A stretch of DNA of 64,000 nucleotides from Taenia hydatigena (taxonomy: Eukaryota > Platyhelminthes > Cestoda > Cyclophyllidea > Taeniidae), in assembly GCA_036345935.2 (NCBI GenBank), contig JADWOT020001241.1, forward strand, positions 62,001-126,000, given 5' to 3'. Both the position numbers and the translations under genes were made by a program. Positions within the stretch are counted from its first letter, which is position 1. Each line of letters starts with the position of its first letter. Positions 49,491 through 61,181 of the stretch are shown here, in pieces. The notes under the pieces are model-generated. The model worked only from the letters and a program-made list of their open reading frames with translations. It was not told the origin of the DNA and did not search any database.

Positions 49491-52400
49491 CTAATTAAAC
49501 GTTAGCAGACCCGTGCAAAGCACAAACAGGATTAATTCGCTTTACCATTCAACCAAGGCTAATGTTAACGAACAAACATTAAATTATCGATCGCTGCCTT
49601 TGTCAATGAAAAATAAACGCATATGGGTACCAACATCTTAAGGTGGTAAGGGCTTGAGTAACGTCTACAAAGTGTGAATAAACTTGGAGCCACGCCTGGA
49701 GATAAACGCACCCAAAATGATCTTGGCAACACTTTGACATATTCAAAAGTGAAGGAAAATGCGGAAGAGAATTTTCATTGAAACAGTCTGCTGTAATTTG
49801 GTTTAGGCATTGACTACTTTATTTAAGCCAAGAGTACAACTATTGAATGCTTTAAACTCGTTGACCAAAATTTGTCAGTGGAGCTAATATAAAACTATGC
49901 AAAACGGTGAATAACGGTGAAATGAGAGTTTAATTGAGGCGAATCATTAAAGCTGGAAGAGAAAAGGAAATTCACAAATGACAGTCATGTTTTCGGTGCG
50001 ACAAAGAACCGGTCTTATGGGCAAAGTTGTTGAACCGAACATACATTGTCGAGACTGATGTCGAACTTCCGACTAATAGATTGTCAGGTGCGTTAGTTTA
50101 TAATTTATCCAGCCAGCCAAATAGAATGCACTCTTGTAACACGCAATTTCTTAGTTTTTCTTTGACCAAAGAAGTCTGCAACGTGGTTTCCAACATCCAA
50201 ATGTAAAGTAGCGAAGCATAGATTAAGGCAAAATAGCCTTAGCTTAGTTCAGCGCATTGGAACTTTACGTGACACGGCGCCTCGCTGAAAAAAGAAGGAG
50301 AGATTTGCTATTTTTGTTCATTTTGGACGCCTTGCTATCAGGTAACAACAAAGAAGCTACTGTTTTACTGCACAATTTTGTGATCAGATGCGTAAAATAG
50401 CCGAAATACGCCGCCATATATTCATTTACATCATTTATCAACCGGCATTAAACCATCCTTCACAGCCACCACTATTACCATCATAACCGACAGCAAAACC
50501 CCACCTGCCATTACTGGCCTTAGATGCGCAACCCTTCCCACTAGTAATCAGTCATCTATCCAAATAATCAATCACCAATTCATGCATCTAGTCGCCTGGT
50601 ATTCCGCACATCGCTACTGGTGGCGCAATGCACAGGAGCGAAGAAACGAGTGCTCAATAACGGACACTAATGGTGCTTTCCTAGACACCACAAGGCACAA
50701 ATCCTTTAAATTGGGCGACAGCTGGTTCAAAACTGGCAAAATGCAAGTGAGAAGGGAAGGAGGAACAAAATGTGGGTTTCCAGACCCACCTTCATAGCAA
50801 TATCAATCAGCAGTAATTTTTGCTGAGTGTTTAAAGGAAAGGCGACGTAGTATACAAAAATAAAGGGAGAAGGTATTAGCAAACACAGTCTCAATTGGAA
50901 TACAGATGAGGGGTAAACAAAAGGATCCACAGGGCAGGTGAGCAAGTCCAGTCCACAGGCCGCATTCTTCTAACCGGCTGCTTTGAGATAATTCTTGTTC
51001 TCGTGAGTCTTTAACTTTATCCTCATTTTTTAAATAAAATGTAGATGGAAAATGGTGTTGCACTCATTAAATAACACGCACTTCTTAGATACATGCAACT
51101 TTGTTGCCGTGAGCTTGTTCAAAGCACAAATAACATTCCTAATCACCTCTTCGGACGTTACTATTGAACTGTACACACTTTCAGTGACTGAATCTGGCGA
51201 ATTATGCAAATAAATCTAAGTATAGGTGGTTTCAAAAAGAGGATCGATTTTATTTAATTTAAGGCTCATAAGCATTAACAAATCCAAACTGCGGCCCTGT
51301 TTATCCAATAAAGATATCATACCCGAAAATAATTCTGTATTTACTTTGGAAGATTTAAGCAAGCATTTAATCCTAAGTTGAATCTGACCTTAAAACACGC
51401 GACATATCGATATTAGAAAATTTTGTCTTAAGAGCCTCAAATAAACTGGTTAGAAGGTTCAATGCGATTACCAGTAATTCAAAAATTGAACTACTGGGTT
51501 GGTACTGAAAATCATAATCGACGCATAGATAAAAATATTTGAACAAGACTAATGGGTGAATAAGGCGCTACTGGACGGGGACTATGTGGACACTGATAAA
51601 AATGACAAGGAATGGCTGGTTGCTTGGCATAATGCTCAGGTGGGTTGTGGACAGAAGAAGGCTGACGCAAATAGAAGCACTTTAAATCCACGCGACACCT
51701 GAAATTGTTGTTAATTAGATTGAGCATTGCTTTTTTAAGCATTGAAACTATAGAAAATTAAGGGAGGATTCGGTACGGTTTCCCAACATTTTCCGTTTCA
51801 ATAGATTATCCGCGGATGGTTACGTTTCAATGCCAGAGCACCTTCATATAACAGTGCTGAATGGTGCGATGCTTGTAAAGTGCACTCTATTGACTTTCAG
51901 AGACTGTATCAGCCTAACTTGCTCTTTTGGTCAATTAGTTTGGTGGTCATTAAGAGCCGTCAACTGGTACGATTTCTCAAAGTATCAGTAAGCGGGTCTG
52001 TTCCATCGACTTACCACCTCGATTCCTCATCGATGCCTTAATAAGCTAAAGTGGCTTAGAAAAGCATGCAATTTCCTTTCCTGCAGATGGACTAGGAGGC
52101 CATCTGCACAGTCGGAAGCGTAAGCGCGGCCTCTGGGGACCAAAAGTTTTTGCGCGAATGAATAATATAATTACAAAACCATGAAGTGAGACATTTTACC
52201 TTCTGAAGAAATGGCCCTTTTAAACAAAACTAGGATTCATTTCTGCAGGTATGCAATTTTTCTCAGCAAAGGATGTGGAACATCTTAGCTTAGCTGTAAA
52301 TACTGGGCATATTCTTACCGATGGCGAGACCTTCATCCTTAAGGCGTTGTAGCAACGGCATTGATGTGTATGCCTGGAAGCTCACCTATCTCTCAATGAA

Positions 52401-54806
52401 GCCTGAAATGTTGCACCCTTTCACTTATAAAACATTTGCATACGGTTTTTTGACATTTTCATTTTTTTGAGTTGCAACCAAAGCCAGCTGGACCTTCTTC
52501 AATCACACACAAATTCCACATGTTCTTTTGATTTCTCAACGATCCTCAGTGCACTTGAGCCCTACATTCAGGTTTGTCTGGGCATAAGGGAGGACAAATT
52601 TAGGAATATAGGCCCGACTTTGGCACTTCCACCCCCTCCCACCAACTCCAGGCGACTTAAAGAGATTTGTTCTTGCGATTAAAATACCTCCCGTGAGCAT
52701 CGTAGACTGGCTTATTGCAAACAGAAAGGACAAGCTGATAAAAAGCCTGAACTCTTAAAGTCTCCCCTGCGCAGTGGCTTAAGAAGACCGTAGTCTGACG
52801 CATCAGTGACGAAGGACAAAATGTATAAGGTATAAACAAGGTCTACGTGGACATCAAGTGACCAGAATATAAGCAGTAAGTAAACGATGGGCTTACACAT
52901 GCCATTAAAGTAAGTGGGAGGTCCGTCAATCTACAATGGCCTGCTGGAGAAATGCTACACAACTAAAAATCTTGATGATGTCCAGACTTACCTCGAATCC
53001 TAGGAAAGTGGAGGCGCTGACAAGCCGGAACTTACGTCCTGTCAATCAACTATCAGGAGCCGCGACAGCGGGAGGTCTATTAAATGGACCTAGGATGTAA
53101 AGGATAGAAGGAAAACGTTTTTTTATATAATGCAGCCAAGAATTTTTTTAATGCTATAGACGGCGATTAATACAAGGGAGTATGATGTTGCATTGTTAGA
53201 TGACGACTAATGTGAGCTATATCTGTAGTGGAGCCGGAACGATTCATTTTCGGGTACGAAGAGGCGGTGATGTTTGAGGAAAATGGGTAAAAGCCGTTGT
53301 TATCACTTCCGACTTAAAGGCAAGATAGAGTGAAATGCAAATGAAAAGAAATTATGCTGAATATGTGATGGAGATTTTCCTCCAAAAAATTGTTTCAAAC
53401 TTAGTCATGTGGTCCTGTATACCAAACGTTATGTACCACGTATCTCATTACAAAGTAACTGTTTTCTGCTTCCAGGATACATCTAAATTGCGGATCATGT
53501 CTTTGTAAGGCAAAACGAGTCCTTAAGTTAGATCAATTGCCATCATTTTCAAGGTCATCAGTGGTGAGTGCTTCCCATCTCGTCGGTAAATTGGATCCGT
53601 TGCTACACTAAAATTACATGATTTTGACAAAAGAGGGTCACATTTTTTCTTGAAGACTTATATAAATTACCACCGATCATTTGAAGGTAACGTAGAATGT
53701 GAATTCCACAAAACTAGCGCATCTGACGGTTCATAATTTGTTAATCATGGGCTCTATAACGGCCGATTATGGATCAGAATTCGGTCTTTGACATCAATTT
53801 GTACATAACTCAAGTGAGGATAAATTTCATTTAATTTCATCATGCACACATTGAATGGCAGTTTGACTTCACTCTTAAATCGAAAAGGTTATCGTTATTA
53901 ATGAGGAGTAAAATTGCCTTCTACGAGATGCTACGATGCCCGCATCTGCGAAGTAAGTACACAATCCCAGTCAATCTAAGCTATTTAACAACTATAGTGT
54001 TATAGTTAGAAGCCTCAGAGGCAGAGCGTGAAAAGGACTTAACTACGAAAGTGCTGTTCACCGCGTTCCACGACCATTGAAAGTACTGAATGGTACTAGG
54101 CTTTGACTGGCGGTTTAAATCAATGTATGCGTAAGGCATTACACACCTAAAACGATAGCCAATAAGTCCAAATGCACTGCGCTTCAAGTATTTTTCAATT
54201 TGACCTGAAACTGATCTCAATAGGGCTTAGCTATTAACATACATCAATGCAAATAAGGCAGATTTGTAAAACAGTAACATTTTACGCCATGCGACTGTAC
54301 TAGAATGTGCTGTAATAGAACGCTGAACCATTTTATATGCATTTCGATCTGTAAACGATTGAAATTAGGTCTCAAATGATAGGTTGCTTTATTCCAGTAG
54401 AGTGTGACTGCAATGCAATAAGACTGATTTTAGTACAAAAACTAGGGTAGCATAAGCGTATAGTTGCAATATATTTCTTGGTTTTTTATCTACAAGCATC
54501 GAGTTTTGTACGTATCTGCTTCTTTTATCTCTGGTACCTATGCTATTTACTGTATTTAACAATAAAATGGACTTGACAGATAGTTAAGGAGCTTATTTTG
54601 GGTAAGGAAGCTGGATTGACACAAGCGCATGGAGATGCGTCATGTTCTGTCCGTACTGACTCAGAATCGATCAGAATTATAACAGCAGCTTATTCACTCA
54701 TTAAGTACTAGCAACACATCTCATGTCAAATTGTAAAATGCAAGGTTTGGCTGATGATAAGAGCGCCTAGATTGACACAAATAACTGATAATGCACAAAC
54801 TCGTAC
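49491..54806. other. no firm gene; weak minus-strand exon candidates
   Basis: A minus-strand piece ending in a strong donor (GATTCGAG then GTAAGTC, near 52992) is open upstream as RKFRLVSASTFLGFE back to a TTGACAG acceptor. Another minus frame at 53981-54218 follows a TTTCAG acceptor. Both could belong with the exon at 54807-54934, but phases do not join directly. Confidence 0.3.
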
Positions 54807-54934
54807 CTCCGAACAATCGGGAACCTCTTTGACTGGAAGTATTTCAAATCGAAAGTCAGATGCGGTTTTTATTCTGTAACTGCTTTCGGTGAGGATATAG
54901 AACAAAACCTTTTTCCAGTTCTTTTGAATTAAGT
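54807..54934 (-). CDS. orphan exon with strong splice sites
   Basis: A 128-nt minus-strand exon. The acceptor is TTTTTATTTTTGGTAG and the donor is GAG before GTACGAG. It enters with two bases and leaves in phase 0. It encodes LIQKNWKKVLFYILTESS, then YRIKTASDFRFEILPVKEV and PDCSE, a compact mix of charged and hydrophobic residues typical of a folded domain. I do not recognise the family. Possible downstream partners lie at 53981-54218 and near 52990-53040, but at least one connecting exon is missing, so no gene model is offered. Confidence 0.45.
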
Positions 54935-57900
54935 CTACCAAAAATAAAAATTAGCGTCCTGTTTCCTTCTGCAATCCATTGCGACAGTTCTCATTAAACA
55001 GTACCACAATGTAGGTGCGGTGGAAGCGTAATATTCATATTTCGGCAGCGAGATCAGGGCTAGCGAGGGTGCAGATCTCTAGTTGTTTTTGCTCATATTG
55101 GTCTAAAACTGATCAGACTCACATCCCTTACTTCATTTGCAAGAGCCACTGTTCTACAACAGTGGAACAGATGACTGCATTCTCATCAAAACTACTGCCT
55201 TCATGCATGACCTTAAAAAGCATTTGCGAATTTAGTGGCTCATTAAGGCTTCGTGCTTATTTTGGTCAGGCGATCTCCTTAGGTGATTACCGAACGCATT
55301 GGTTGACATCGCTAATGGAGTATTTTGCGGGAAGGTATCAGCCATGGTCGTTACTGGTAGGAGCGGTAGAAGCCCTAAAGGAATTCACTACAAAAATCGA
55401 CAGCGTTACAGGGTCTATAATCTGCTAGGAGAGTGAATTTTAACCTCCATAAGAGACCACAGCAGGGCTCGGATTTGGGATTAACAGCGCCAAGTAGCCG
55501 CTGAAAGTTGGCCCTATTCTCTCTGCTTTCATAATTCTCTCTAAATGTTCATTAATAGCTCTATGCAGCCGAAACCATCTGGTCACTATTGAATCAATAA
55601 TCGTCAACACAAGTCATTGGTTTTGTTGGGACTACGCTGCTGCACAAATTTCAAGTGCTCACGATAATGAGAAATTTTCACTAGAAGTGATCGATCAGTC
55701 AATTTCTCTTGAATTAAAAAATTTGCTCCCGATACCACCTTTGACCTCAACTTAGGGAAAGAGTGGATCGCGAAATCTTTTTTTAAATTTTGTGGGCCAT
55801 CAAAGGTCCACAACAAGTCAAATCTATTAGTAATAGATAGAATTTTCTGATATAATCGCTCATGGCTCCACCACACCAAAATTGGCTGCGGCCTTCAATG
55901 ATTTGTTCTAACTGGGCTATTTGATAAGCACACACCTAATTGACCATAAGAAAATTCACTCCAAAATAGTTTGCAGTGATGTGTGTATCCTACTGACAAA
56001 ATTGATAGGCAATCAGAAAATATGCTATATCTGAACCTCTGCAATTCCACATGCATGGTAGATAACAGATCCGATTCCCCACAACGAAAAATTAGGGTAT
56101 AATATTTTCCCCTTCGTAGATATGGTAAAATAAATGTGTCATCTACACTTGCCTTATTTCCAAGACAGTTATGTCTGCCACCACAAACGCAATTTAAGTG
56201 GACATAGATATGTAGTTACTACCCTGCATTGGAAAGTCCAACTCATTCCATTTGGCATATGGCTTCGATGTTTAATACAATAGCTGCCTGTCTTCTTGAC
56301 CTCCTGGTGCTTTTAATGACCCATGAAAGACATTGTACACCTCTACATGGCAGAAGCTTGAAATTGTTATGATTTTCTTCTTTCATGTATAAATTTTACT
56401 TTGCATAGACCTTTTAAATTCAAATTGACTTCTTGTCAAATTTTGATATTATCATCATCCCTGTCAGCTGTCCAAGCGTAGACTGCAACATCGAGATTTT
56501 GTAGAGAACTTCACAAGCGCATTCCGATGGGCACAATTGCATGGCTAATCTTCAATTGCTAAAGCCTTGGTCAGGTCAGATCAAAGGATGAGGAGCAAAT
56601 TATGAAGTCAGGACACATCCTTTTCAGCCACATCTTTGCCGCAATAATCTCTGCTTACTACTTAATTTAATGCGCTTTTAGGTGTGTCACACAAAGGCAA
56701 GTGGAATTAAGAGGCCGCATGCATGCATAAAAGAGCAGTTCACACCAATTCACACTGACTAAGACTGAGTCACAACGGCTGCCTTGCGATTCTCATGCAG
56801 CAACTCGCAGAACTGCGCCCAGGGATGAGTGAGAATCGGAGGTTAAAAAGCTTGAATGGTCCATTTGCCATGCTTGATGACAAGAACAGATTATCGTTGT
56901 GCTTCGGAAGACTTGAAAAGGAGTTATCGGGTCTTTAAAGAGGCCAAGAGGCAGCCATAAATGACTTTTTAGAGCTACCAGAGTGTCTAGAAATGTGAGA
57001 TGGGATTTAATCCAAAAATCAAAGTAAATGATTCATGTAAAATTCCCTGTATTAACAATGAGATGGGGATAAAATCCATTATTATCAGATTGCTCTACGC
57101 TGCGTTGAGGAGACTAACGAATTTAGCTAAAAACTAAGATAGGGTCAGAACTTAGTCCTTTCTCAGTAAAGGTGTTTACTGCAGAGGGACAGAGCATATC
57201 CATTTTTCATAAGGCCAGTGAGAGCATGATAGCTATATCTCGTACAAGAACGCCTCCAATCGCATCATTCTTGGTCACTCTACCGGGTTTTGGCATTTGG
57301 ATCCGCCTTCTACATGACACCAGATGTCATATTGCGTTTAACCGCTCGTTGCTGCTCCACTTTCATCCCCACTTTGCTAGTTCTGAGTGACAAGCAGACC
57401 CAATTTTCAGACCATCATGACTTCTTCAGCTCCCTGTTGCAATTCATGATGATTTTAAACAGAATGAGAATTGTAGTTTAGAAGACGTAGTGTCATTTTC
57501 TGTATGTTTCGAAAACCCTTTTCGTGCTGTTGTCCAGTCAGGCAGAAAGGGCTGTATGTAATTACCGTAATTCCATTGACTCTTGCAGCCTCGACTTTTG
57601 GGATTCTCACAAGTTAGTAGGGAAGAATAAGCAAGATAATTATTGCAATGAAGTGAGGCGTTGACCCCTTCAGTTTTAGGTGCAGATAAGATGCAACAAA
57701 TGTGGAAGCAGAGAAGCAGCCGCAATAAGTTATGCTCGGGCTTGTGTGCTACAACTCCTGTGTGATGAGAGTTTATCGAGTAATGATGCCCAGAAGTCTT
57801 ATTCAGAAGTAATACTCGCGTAAAGTAGTAAAGCTTTGAATCTAGGGTTTTCGAATCAAAGTGGCATCGAGGAATTTGAACACGAGCCGAGAAAGAATGC

Positions 57901-60535
57901 CAATTCTTTGAGCCAAACGTCTGAATTGGCTTGTTCGTTAGTCTGCAAAAGTTAACTTTTATTTGCGAGAAGCTCTACAGCCAGTGTTACTAATTTTTAG
58001 GATACTAGTCCACTTGCAGCGTAATTATTTGGTACATTATCGTTGAGGGCTCGGTGAACTAGGATTTAGCATTATGAATATTGTCGATTTTCGGTGGTTA
58101 AATGATTGCCATTCAGTTCAAATGCAAAATTTGGCCGAAGACTGCATCCTATTTAGTTATGGTTCCAACGTATGACCGTTTATTAATATTCATAAGGCGC
58201 AAGTATGGAGGTATTAAAGCCCATACCTAGTCTGCGCTTTAAATGCCCCATGGAGTTGGCGGCGAACCGGATCACGTAGTTGAGAGGGGTTACACGTAGT
58301 TAGGTCATAGGTTAATCGCATACACCCATTGGTTGTGCACACAGTCCTGTTCTTCTTTATGCTCGCGTTGCGTCAGTTACAAAAAACATCCCCGCGCGTG
58401 CATGCATGCGCAAAAACCATGATACCAAACCTTAGATTGGTTCCATAATCTTAATTCAACGGAGCGTAAAAGATTTGATGTGTGTGTATGCGTTTGTGAA
58501 TATTAGATAAAATGTCATGCATATATTCACAATGCATTCTCATCAATTGGCCAAATTTTTTCTCAACTTTGTTTTTCGAATCAGAGCGAATTCGCATAAT
58601 TTCGAGCATATATTTTTAATTTTTTCCTATATCTTTAGGCTAGCAATAGCATGATCTCATTTATCCCACTCAGAGAAACTTAGCAATTCAGAATAATGTT
58701 TATGCAGCTCGACGATTGCCTGAAGTCGATTTATTAATAATTTCAAAAAGCAATTTGTTACTAAAATAATGTCAAGCTTTAAGCGAAACCACCGGCTTAT
58801 GCCGACCTCTTTTGGACGAATGTTATACTCTTCCGCGAGGTATTGCTGTACTTTTGCGCTAAGTTACTTTACATTGTCTTCATCAGCACCCGAATCCAGT
58901 TTAAAGCAGGCGAATTGAGCCAACCTAAAAGTCGGTCAATATTTTATTGTGCAAGTAAGATTAGTTACACTGCCTCCTCTAATTGAATTTAGAAGTCTTG
59001 ACACTCAGAATGGGTGCCAATCTAGATGACCATAGGCTCACCGTGATTGCCATATTCTCGTATCGGACTGCGAACAAATCATAATCAAAGTGGTCGTTCA
59101 ACTCTTCTTCAAATGCGAAATTCGAAAACTTTGCAAAGCGGCAGGAGGCACGAAATTTTTAGCTCAAAACTAGGTGTCACAGGAGCATGCGATTGATTTA
59201 ATGCTCATTGGAGGATCACAACAATCAGCGATGAAAATAGAGGAAATCTAAAGATTATTTTGCATTGCCTCCCGCACTTGTTCTGCTGTCACATTGTTTC
59301 AAACCTACAGATAAAGAAACCATGGAACGCGGAAAGGCTAATCATCATTGATACCACATCAGGAATACCGGTTAGACATCTGGATGTTGATAAATTTTAG
59401 ATAGGTCCAAAACTACTTGATATGCCACAATATGTTTAGAAACAATTGACATTGATTTCCAAACCTTTGCTTTGATGTTTGTTAATGTAAACCCTTTTTC
59501 TATTTGTTATCATTTTATGCAATAGCCATTCGTCCTAAATCATATTAAAATTGGAGATGGGTAACGACAGTCACGCCATTCCATTTTATGAGTGGCAGAT
59601 AAATGGATCTTGTTATAATGCTGCATGACACCCTGTGTTGTTGCTCGATGCAGACCTTTTCCTTCATTATAGGTCGGGAATCGGGTCTTCGTTATTAAAT
59701 GTCCATACATGAATAATTTGTCTGCGGCTGCAGACAGGAGAAAGGCATCGAGCCTCTAGTATTTCGGAGGCAAGTATCTTTTCATTAAAGCAATTACGAT
59801 GCTTATTCATGCTTTACTGGGCTCCTAATCACGCATATGAAAGCCCTCTATTTGAAGTGAATGCACAAAATTCCACAAGCATTTTCTTACCTATTGTCAC
59901 TTATTTCAATCGGCATTATTTACTATAGCCAAAAAATATTTGACTTTGCTCTGCGTTCTGCTACAGATGCGAAATAAAATTGAATTAATTTTATCCGAGA
60001 AAATCTTTGTGAATGCCTCTGCTCTTGCCGTTGATTAATGGGCATAGACACGGATTAAAATGGTTACTCGAATAGCTATTTGCTACAGTTATTGATCTAA
60101 TACTTAACACCATTTCCCCAACAAAATTTATATTTACTATCATGAGCCAATCAGATAAAGATGCGGGCAGTGCTCAAGTGTCTGGTCAATTCCGTTTAGT
60201 GCTAACACATTAAAGACCGACAAATATGCCCTTTTGCATCACTTGGTAATAAGGACCGAAAATCGCATCCTTTTTGATGGTGATTTTGTGACCAAAGGCT
60301 GGTTCAAGCTAAACTCCAAAGCGCCAACTCGTATGTTGATTCTATCACACAAGTACTACTGAGCGTCGTTTGCGTAGTGACAGCAATTCGATGCAAGCTT
60401 CAGTGCTACTGTGATGTTAAGGACTGGAGGGAGACATCGCATGGTAGGGAAGACTCGTGACGTCAGTTTTGCCGGCACAAAATAACCCACTATTCGGGTT
60501 GACTTAGTGCGTTACTACGACAAACTAGTCTCCGT
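54935..60535. other. no firm gene
   Basis: A 137-codon plus frame at 55015-55428 and a minus frame at 55604-55879 are the longest open stretches. In the latter, a second overlapping frame is also open after an AGCCCAG acceptor near 55911. Neither matches a known family. The rest is AT-rich and uninformative. Confidence 0.35.
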
Positions 60536-60721
60536 TCATTCCTTAAGTTTGTTCACTGTCTGCTTCAACAACAATAACCCTTCACGACATTCGATTTTTG
60601 CCTTCTGCTGCATTCCACCGCCGGTATTCATTATCTTCCTTGCGGATTTGCGATAATGTGTTTTCTTTCTCAGACTTTTATTTAACCTATCTTTTATATC
60701 CGCCCTCCACTTTTTTCTCAC
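60536..60721 (-). CDS. basic helical terminal ORF, possible Myb/SANT-like end
   Basis: A 61-codon frame after an ATGCATGCAG acceptor-like site, ending in TGA. It is strongly basic: VRKKWRADIKDRLNKSLRK, then a short MNTGGGMQQK, then an acidic-basic helix ending KQTVNKLKE. The order RKKW...helix...(K/N)TGGG resembles the tail of the Myb/SANT-like domain found in zeste-type and transposon-derived proteins, where the helix-turn-helix is followed by TGGG. The first part of such a domain was not found upstream. It may instead be the C-terminus of the gene carrying the PTB-like exon at 61006-61181. Function is not assigned. Confidence 0.33.
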   Translation of the reverse strand: MRKKWRADIKDRLNKSLRKKTHYRKSARKIMNTGGGMQQKAKIECREGLLLLKQTVNKLKE

Positions 60722-61005
60722 TGCATGCATTAAACGCATTTCCTAGAAATCTGCATAAATCTCAATAAACATAATTTGTCTTAACACTTTTACGCATTCT
60801 CTAGAGGATGCTCGTTTATAAGGATTGAGAAGGCTCTGAAAACCAAAGCCAGCCAATAAAACCGTTTACTTTGAAAGTGAAATAAATGTCCTTTTACTAA
60901 TTTCTTAATTAAATACTTAGAAGGCGTGGTGTGATTGCCGTCATTTCTCAACTAACTTCTTTCTAAAGCATGTTTCCTGCGTGCGCGCGTCAACAAAGGC
61001 AGGAA
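60722..61005. other. gap between the two minus-strand pieces
   Basis: Nothing is recognised except that, on the minus strand just below 61015, a frame reading QIIPAFVDARTQETCF continues the PTB-like pattern in a different frame to about 60948. Confidence 0.35.
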
Positions 61006-61181
61006 TTATTTGTCCCGGCTGAATGAGTGGAAGATTAATCCTGTTCTGTCATCGATGACCAAGAGTCCGGATTGCACAACAACCACTAACAAGGTCGTTG
61101 GAATTAGGTGGTGATCCCGCCTCATGTACGCCTTGTAAATGTTGGTTGCTTTAAGAACCACACTCTCACGAGCGCTAAGGT
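61006..61181 (-). pseudogene. PTB/PID-like domain exon with a frame break
   Basis: An exon-like segment after a TTCACTTGTTTAG acceptor, entering with two bases. It encodes LSARESVVLKATNIYKAYM, a helix, then a strand, TTLLVVVVQSGLLVIDDRTG, then LIFHSFSRDK and a TAA stop. The VVVxxxGLxVxDxxTGxxxH order is typical of phosphotyrosine-binding (PTB/PID) domains, which bind NPxY motifs in adaptor proteins. The next expected strand appears immediately downstream but in another frame (IIPAFVDARTQETCF). The reading frame is therefore broken at about 61006-61018, and no GT donor explains it. That points to a frameshifted pseudogene, a sequencing error or an unusual intron. Family inferred from pattern only. 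Confidence 0.4.

Noticed and set aside
55604..55911. Two overlapping minus-strand frames, both protein-like
   Set aside because: I could not decide between the frames and neither resembles a known family.
58385..58410. Short alternating CG/CATG tract
   Set aside because: Too short to be a meaningful satellite or Z-DNA feature.
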